DNA from: Enterococcus rotai
GTDB taxonomy: Bacteria; Bacillota; Bacilli; Lactobacillales; Enterococcaceae
DNA: 64,000 bases
NCBI RefSeq assembly: GCF_001465345.1
Contig: NZ_CP013655.1
Coordinates: 2,249,741 to 2,313,740, forward strand
Direction: 5' to 3'
Part shown: in pieces, positions 59,069-64,000 of the stretch
Numbering within the stretch: the first letter of the stretch is position 1
How the letters are laid out: each line of letters opens with the position of its first letter
Program-made: the position numbers and the translations under genes
Notes under the pieces: model-generated
Database searches by the model: none
What the model saw: only the letters and a program-made list of their open reading frames with translations
Told to the model about the DNA's origin: nothing

Positions 59069-62000
59069 ATGAATGAAATGATTAAAAAAAGAAAATTTCA
59101 ATTAGTTGGAATGAGCATAGCCATTCTTTCGATCCTTATTTTAGCTATGTTTTCACAGCTGCATTCTTCTACAAATAAAATTTTTGCCAAATCACCGATT
59201 TCGTTGACAACTGTTGAAGATGAACGTTATGTAAATGAAGTATTTCATATTAAGATCTCTGACACAAGAACTGAAAACGAGCTAAAAAAGTCTGATGAGA
59301 GTAGTTCATCAACTGATTTGGGTGAGTCAAAAAAAGATTGGCAAGTTCGTCTTCCTGAAGGAATAGAGTTTAATGAAACTGAAGAAAGAGCCATGCTTTT
59401 ACAGGAAGACCCAAAAGCAGCGTTTCCTGTTTTTAATTGGAATGAAGAAACACGGATATTGACTATCACAGTGAATAATAATCGATCTTCCCTGAAATTA
59501 GCATTATTAACAGAAAAAAGTGGCGATTATTCACTGGCATTGACCGATGAAGCAAGTAGTGTTGGTCAAGAAGAGTTAAAAGTTGTCGTTAAAGAATCAA
59601 AAGAGGGTACAAAAAATAGTCAAGCTCCTGACAGTTTAAATCTCGCTCAACCACGGGCATTAAGCACTCGAGCCGCTGGAACAACAGAAGTGACAGATTG
59701 GCAAAGTTTTGTTGAAGCAATCGCCGATAACACAGTGAATACCATTTCATTACAAAATGATATTACACTGTCGGGTACGTTGAATAACTATAAGGATTTG
59801 TTTAGTGTCAGCTCAGTTGATCTAGCGAGTGCACAAAATGTCTATTTGTATATCAATAAAAATGCGACTGCACGCTCCCTGACAATTGATGGGAATGGTC
59901 ATGACTTTAATTTTGGAAACTTAGCCATCGGTTTTCTAGACCAATCAAGCTATGTATCAGGAAATTCCGGTACTACTTTTGGCTATTGGGATTTAAAATT
60001 TCAAAACATTAACATGAGTTCTTCAAACTATTCTGGTCCATTTTATATTTCATCGTACACGGCGACTGAAAGTGCCACGAATGGGTTAACGGGAACAAAT
60101 CGAAGCAATGCGAATATTTCTTATGATACTGCTTCGGCTACCAATACGAGAAATGTGACAGACTTTTTAGGTTACACAATTGGTCTAAATGACCCATGGG
60201 TAACGAATGTGGAACTGTTAAATGATATCTACACAAATGCCCCAACTTATTCGTCTAGTTATTTTATTTATAGTCCGTATTTACGATACTCGCAAAACGT
60301 TACCTCAGCGACATCAATAGGAATTGCTTCTGGTGGAGAGTCTCACATGTATTTCCAACTACAAGGAAATGCGCGAACTGTTAAAGTAAATGGGAATAAT
60401 TACACACTAGATTTCGGTTCACTCTGCTTTACATTCCAAGCCTATAATAACTATGGTTCAAAAGCTTGGGATATCCAATTTAGCAATATGACAGTCTATC
60501 ACGGCAACTATTGGGGCGCAATGATTTTTAACAATGGTAATAATGGCGGAAAGATGACAATGGATAATTATACTGGTTATGGGACACAGTTTTTAGAGTC
60601 ACAACAAACCACGTTAACACTAAAAAACAAAGTCCATTTGGAACAACAACGTACATGGACTTCTATAAAAAAAGATGGCACAACGATCCGTACATGGAAT
60701 GTAAATAACTATCAACAAGGAAGCTTAGCGATTTCTACAGCCGTTGTAGAAGATAATGCTGATGTTTACATTTCTTCTCTAGGTTCGAATGTACTGTATA
60801 TGCCATCAGGCAGCTTTGCCATCGGTAAAAATGTCAAACTTAAACTGGAACGTGGCGATCAAACAACTGCAGCCGAGTATTACAATACCAACTTAAACAT
60901 TTCAGGTGGGTCATTATCCGTAGGGGAAGGTTCCACGGTAGATATCTTAAACCATCATTCGACATATGGTGGTGCGGTTTACCTAGGATCAGCTTCATCT
61001 GAGTTAAACATTGGGAAAGATGCGACGGTAAATATCCAAACAGATGCTTATTCTGGAACGGGTAACAATAATATAAACTATAACCCAATCTATATGAATG
61101 GCGGATCAATCAACGTTTCAGGGAATTTAAATGTGAAGGGTGTAAACATGGGCGCCAGTACAACTGATTTATTCTATGTTGCAAATAACTCAACCTTTAT
61201 CGTCCAACCGAATGCTTCTTTTGATATTCAAAGCGATAGCACATCGATCACGCAATATTTATTGCGAATGGGTGGAGCGTCATCAACCTTTAAATTCTCA
61301 GATGCTAAACGTGTGAATCTGCAAAAAAACAAAGCATTGACAAGTGGAACAACGACAAATAATGGCTTGATTTGGTCTCAAGGAAACCTAGATGTTTCAG
61401 TTCAAAACGTCTTCCAATGGTCACTGAATAATGTGGCTGGCGGAGCTGATGGCGATAATGGGTATACCTATGAGTACATTCCGATGAGTAATATGCGATT
61501 AGCTTATGGAAGTGGCTTTAATCCTACGATCACAGCATCTAATGCGATGACAAATGAAACGTTAACTAGATTTAACGCGAATTTTACAACGAGAGGGCAA
61601 CAACGAGTTCTCTTTACCAGGGTTCCAGATCCAAATATTGCGATTCATAGCATTGCAACCGATAATCGGGGCAATAACAGTTCGACCACTGTATCTGGCT
61701 ATGCGATTCCAAATGCCTATATCCGTATCTGGGATGTACCAGTCAATAACTCGATCACGGCAGCCTTTGATCCATCAACTGATAGTATAAAATCACCTGT
61801 AGAAGATACGTCTACTCCAGCTGAATACCGTGCGAATTTTACAACGAAATCAGATGCGGCAGGGAATTGGTCCGTAACCGTACCAGCCGGGCATTATTTT
61901 ACCGCTGGAAGTGTCATTCACGCCTACGGATTTGCGAATCTAAAAGCCGAAGAAGTGACACAAACAGTCTTGGATAAAACACCACCTACAGCTTCACCGG

Positions 62001-63205
62001 TGACCTATTACATGACAAAAGGGGATACGTTACCTGCACCAAAAGACATGGTGAAAGACGTTAGTGATACAAGTCCAGTCAATACTGGTTTTGATTATGC
62101 CTATACGGATCCTACTACGGCAGAAACAGCAGCGAATACGCCAGGAACACACACGGTACAGATCAATGTATCTGACAAGGCGGTTGATGCTGATGGAAAT
62201 CCAGCGCCGAATACCAAAGTCGTTGAGTCAACGTTAGTGGTCTATGAACAAGCTTCGGGTGTTTCAGGTTCTGATTTTGAGGCATCTTATATAGATATTC
62301 GAAATCTATCAGAAACAGAATTAAAGGATTATATCCTACAGCATAGCAAGCCAGAAGCCTATAAACTAGCAAATGGAACCAAAACAGACCTGACTCAATT
62401 TGTAACAGTAACGGACTTTGGTGGCTTAAATAATGTGAGCGAACTTCAACCAAAAGCATATCCTGTGACATTAACAGTAAAAGCAGCTGATTCAGGATTG
62501 CCTACAGACATTACAACGACGATTCAAGTGACAGTAGTTGATGTTGATGCCGTATTATCGGTTGAATTCTTGAATGAAGCAAATCAAGTATTATCTGGCT
62601 ATACCGTTAAATTAAATACGCAAGTCGGGGACACGATTGACTTAACAAAAGAAGAGAGTGTCACCACACAACTTACGAATGTAACGAAAGCCGGGTATGA
62701 TATTGCCGAACGACCAGCAAATGAAACTGCAGTGAAGATTAATAATACTGCACTAACGGTTCAATACAAATTGCAAGGCGTATTGAGTTTGACCTCGGTA
62801 CCAAGTGCTTTAGACTTTGGCTCGCTAGCGTATAATGCAACAACGAAACGAGTAGAAGACCCAGAATTTGATCAGCAATTAGTGGTCACAGATACTCGGG
62901 CAGATGCCAAAAACGGTTGGAACTTAACGGCTACATTGACAACACCGATGAAAAACGATAGCGGTCAAGAATTAGTCAATGCTCTGCGTTATGTTACGAG
63001 TGGTAAGGAAACAATTTTAAATAATAATGCGCAGGTCGTTTACACCAATAGTAAAGGCACAGCAGGTAGTTTTGATATCAGTGACAGTTGGGGCAAAACG
63101 GCAAATACTGATGGGATAAAATTGCAAATCAATTCATCTGATACCGTTTATACCGGAGATTATGTCGGCGTAATTACGTGGAAAGTCATGGCTGGACAAC
63201 CATAA
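59069..63205 (+). CDS. Large surface protein with C-terminal WxL domain
   Basis: A 1,378-residue exported protein. An N-terminal signal segment (about 10-32) is followed by a Ser-rich linker and a long region of repeated beta-strands (about 210-840) with recurring LNISGGSLSVGEGSTV and LNIGKDATVNI units, as in beta-helix or pectate-lyase-like adhesins. Ig-like domains follow (about 840-1230). The C-terminus is a WxL domain (about 1235-1378): GWNLTATL near residue 1290 and ITWKVMAGQP at the end give the proximal and distal WxL motifs, which attach the protein non-covalently to peptidoglycan. Likely adhesion or complex-forming protein. AGGAGGG precedes ATG 59069. Confidence 0.85.
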   Translation: MNEMIKKRKFQLVGMSIAILSILILAMFSQLHSSTNKIFAKSPISLTTVEDERYVNEVFHIKISDTRTENELKKSDESSSSTDLGESKKDWQVRLPEGIEFNETEERAMLLQEDPKAAFPVFNWNEETRILTITVNNNRSSLKLALLTEKSGDYSLALTDEASSVGQEELKVVVKESKEGTKNSQAPDSLNLAQPRALSTRAAGTTEVTDWQSFVEAIADNTVNTISLQNDITLSGTLNNYKDLFSVSSVDLASAQNVYLYINKNATARSLTIDGNGHDFNFGNLAIGFLDQSSYVSGNSGTTFGYWDLKFQNINMSSSNYSGPFYISSYTATESATNGLTGTNRSNANISYDTASATNTRNVTDFLGYTIGLNDPWVTNVELLNDIYTNAPTYSSSYFIYSPYLRYSQNVTSATSIGIASGGESHMYFQLQGNARTVKVNGNNYTLDFGSLCFTFQAYNNYGSKAWDIQFSNMTVYHGNYWGAMIFNNGNNGGKMTMDNYTGYGTQFLESQQTTLTLKNKVHLEQQRTWTSIKKDGTTIRTWNVNNYQQGSLAISTAVVEDNADVYISSLGSNVLYMPSGSFAIGKNVKLKLERGDQTTAAEYYNTNLNISGGSLSVGEGSTVDILNHHSTYGGAVYLGSASSELNIGKDATVNIQTDAYSGTGNNNINYNPIYMNGGSINVSGNLNVKGVNMGASTTDLFYVANNSTFIVQPNASFDIQSDSTSITQYLLRMGGASSTFKFSDAKRVNLQKNKALTSGTTTNNGLIWSQGNLDVSVQNVFQWSLNNVAGGADGDNGYTYEYIPMSNMRLAYGSGFNPTITASNAMTNETLTRFNANFTTRGQQRVLFTRVPDPNIAIHSIATDNRGNNSSTTVSGYAIPNAYIRIWDVPVNNSITAAFDPSTDSIKSPVEDTSTPAEYRANFTTKSDAAGNWSVTVPAGHYFTAGSVIHAYGFANLKAEEVTQTVLDKTPPTASPVTYYMTKGDTLPAPKDMVKDVSDTSPVNTGFDYAYTDPTTAETAANTPGTHTVQINVSDKAVDADGNPAPNTKVVESTLVVYEQASGVSGSDFEASYIDIRNLSETELKDYILQHSKPEAYKLANGTKTDLTQFVTVTDFGGLNNVSELQPKAYPVTLTVKAADSGLPTDITTTIQVTVVDVDAVLSVEFLNEANQVLSGYTVKLNTQVGDTIDLTKEESVTTQLTNVTKAGYDIAERPANETAVKINNTALTVQYKLQGVLSLTSVPSALDFGSLAYNATTKRVEDPEFDQQLVVTDTRADAKNGWNLTATLTTPMKNDSGQELVNALRYVTSGKETILNNNAQVVYTNSKGTAGSFDISDSWGKTANTDGIKLQINSSDTVYTGDYVGVITWKVMAGQP

Positions 63206-63218
63206 AGGAGAGTGGAAA

Positions 63219-63566
63219 ATGAAACATAAAACAATAAAATTAATCGTCTGCTCTCTGGTTGTGTTGATAGGCATGTTTAGTTACTCAAACAGTTCAAGTG
63301 CGAATGAAGGAACAGGTGGGCAAGTCAATCGAGGCGGTAAGATTTCATTTTACGAAGAATCGACAGAACCGTCTGATTCCTCTACCAGTACTGAACCAAG
63401 TTCATCCACAACGACAACTCCGAGTACAACAGTGAAACCAGCTGGTAAAGGTCTTCCTAGCACGGGAGAGCTAATAAAAAACTACGGCATTTTCGGCATA
63501 GGTATTCTATTCCTATTGCTATTGCTTCTCTTTTTACGAAAACGTAGGAAGGGGGAGCAAAAATGA
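63219..63566 (+). CDS. Small LPXTG sortase-anchored protein of the WxL locus
   Basis: A 115-residue cell-wall protein: signal peptide (about 1-28), Ser/Thr/Pro linker (TEPSDSSTSTEPSSSTTTTP), sorting signal LPSTG at about residue 79, membrane helix and RKRRKGEQK tail. Small LPXTG proteins of this type are regular members of WxL gene clusters. It follows the large WxL gene by 13 bases and overlaps the next gene by ATGA. Confidence 0.9.
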   Translation: MKHKTIKLIVCSLVVLIGMFSYSNSSSANEGTGGQVNRGGKISFYEESTEPSDSSTSTEPSSSTTTTPSTTVKPAGKGLPSTGELIKNYGIFGIGILFLLLLLLFLRKRRKGEQK

Positions 63567-64000
63567 AGTTAAAACAAGTCGGTATCTGGTCGTTATCAAT
63601 CGCCAGTTTGTTTCTAGCCATTGAATCAGGCATCATTGCCCAAGCTGCCCCTGAAACGCTTGATCAATCAGGCTCAGTTAGTATCAAGGGAAGTGTGGTA
63701 ACCAATCCTGTTGACCCTGAAAATCCAGAGAATGTTGTTGATCCGGGGGAGAGCCCTTCAACTGAAGGGTCACTTCGTATTGATTACGTTTCTTCTCTTG
63801 ATTTTGGTGAAAGCAAGATTTCTAAAAATGGACGTGATTATCACGCTCTTGCGCAACAGTTCTTTGGTGAAACTGGTCCTAGAGGGACCTACATTCAAAT
63901 TACCGATCAACAAGCAGAATCGTCCGGTTGGAGCCTACAAGTCAAACAAAACTATCAGTTTACGAATCCTATTATTCAAGAAACGAATGAGCAGGATTTA
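63563..64000 (+). CDS. WxL domain protein, truncated by window end
   Basis: The first 146 residues are visible. A signal peptide ends at about residue 28 (SGIIAQAAPE). The mature part has SVVTNPVDPENPENVVDPGE and a WxL domain starting at RIDYVSSLDFGESKIS, with the first WxL motif at GWSLQV. Small WxL proteins of about 200-250 residues are normal companions of large ones. The gene overlaps the LPXTG gene by ATGA and runs beyond base 64000. Confidence 0.88.
   Translation, partial: MKLKQVGIWSLSIASLFLAIESGIIAQAAPETLDQSGSVSIKGSVVTNPVDPENPENVVDPGESPSTEGSLRIDYVSSLDFGESKISKNGRDYHALAQQFFGETGPRGTYIQITDQQAESSGWSLQVKQNYQFTNPIIQETNEQDL

Overview
The window looks like chromosomal DNA of a low-GC Firmicute, almost certainly an Enterococcus. 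The reasons are an EntF-like bacteriocin pheromone circuit, a WxL/LPXTG surface locus, Gram-positive Shine-Dalgarno sites, and CtsR, Zur, T-box and Mn-riboswitch control. I cannot name the species.

Layout. (1) 1-1.8 kb: a DUF975 membrane protein and a convergent AIM24-family protein. (2) 2.2-9.9 kb: a tight operon of mobA, a formate channel, a P-loop maturation-type protein, three NAD-linked formate dehydrogenase subunits and moeA. (3) 10.3-16.4 kb: moaC, moaA, a MOSC protein, mog, a second MoeA-like gene and modABC, so molybdate uptake sits beside cofactor synthesis. (4) 16.5-18.0 kb: an AraC regulator and a Zur-controlled zinc-independent ribosomal protein S14. (5) 18.5-22.9 kb: two Gfo/Idh/MocA dehydrogenases, a ThuA-like protein and a sugar isomerase/epimerase, set among intergenic repeats. 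(6) 23-28.5 kb: an LtaS-like enzyme, a TtcA-like protein, a lipoprotein, an SDR enzyme and a regulator with two AraC domains. (7) 28.5-35.2 kb: a complete two-peptide bacteriocin locus (two GG-leader peptides, likely immunity protein, inducing peptide, histidine kinase, LytTR regulator, C39 ABC exporter, accessory protein). (8) 35.3-45.2 kb: a P-type ATPase behind a Mn riboswitch, oxalate decarboxylase, a DUF1275 protein, an MFS transporter, an Mga-like regulator and a second-type ClpP behind a CtsR box. (9) 45.5-53.7 kb: small unknown genes, metY behind a Met T-box, and leuABCD behind a Leu attenuation leader. (10) 53.7-64 kb: a methyltransferase, a broken surface-type gene, a lone tyrosine recombinase flanked by inverted 27-bp sites, and a WxL surface locus running off the end.

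How the parts fit. Oxalate decarboxylase makes formate, and the FocA channel plus NAD-linked formate dehydrogenase could oxidise it. The mod, moa, moe and mob genes supply the molybdenum cofactor, but moaD, moaE and fdhD are not here. The bacteriocin locus shows its own regulatory code: two divergent promoters each carry a pair of 9-bp repeats with 22-bp periodicity.

The least explained structure is the recombinase. It lies between two palindromic 27-bp sites whose asymmetric centres are exact reverse complements, directly upstream of a regulator and WxL surface genes. That arrangement predicts an invertible DNA switch.
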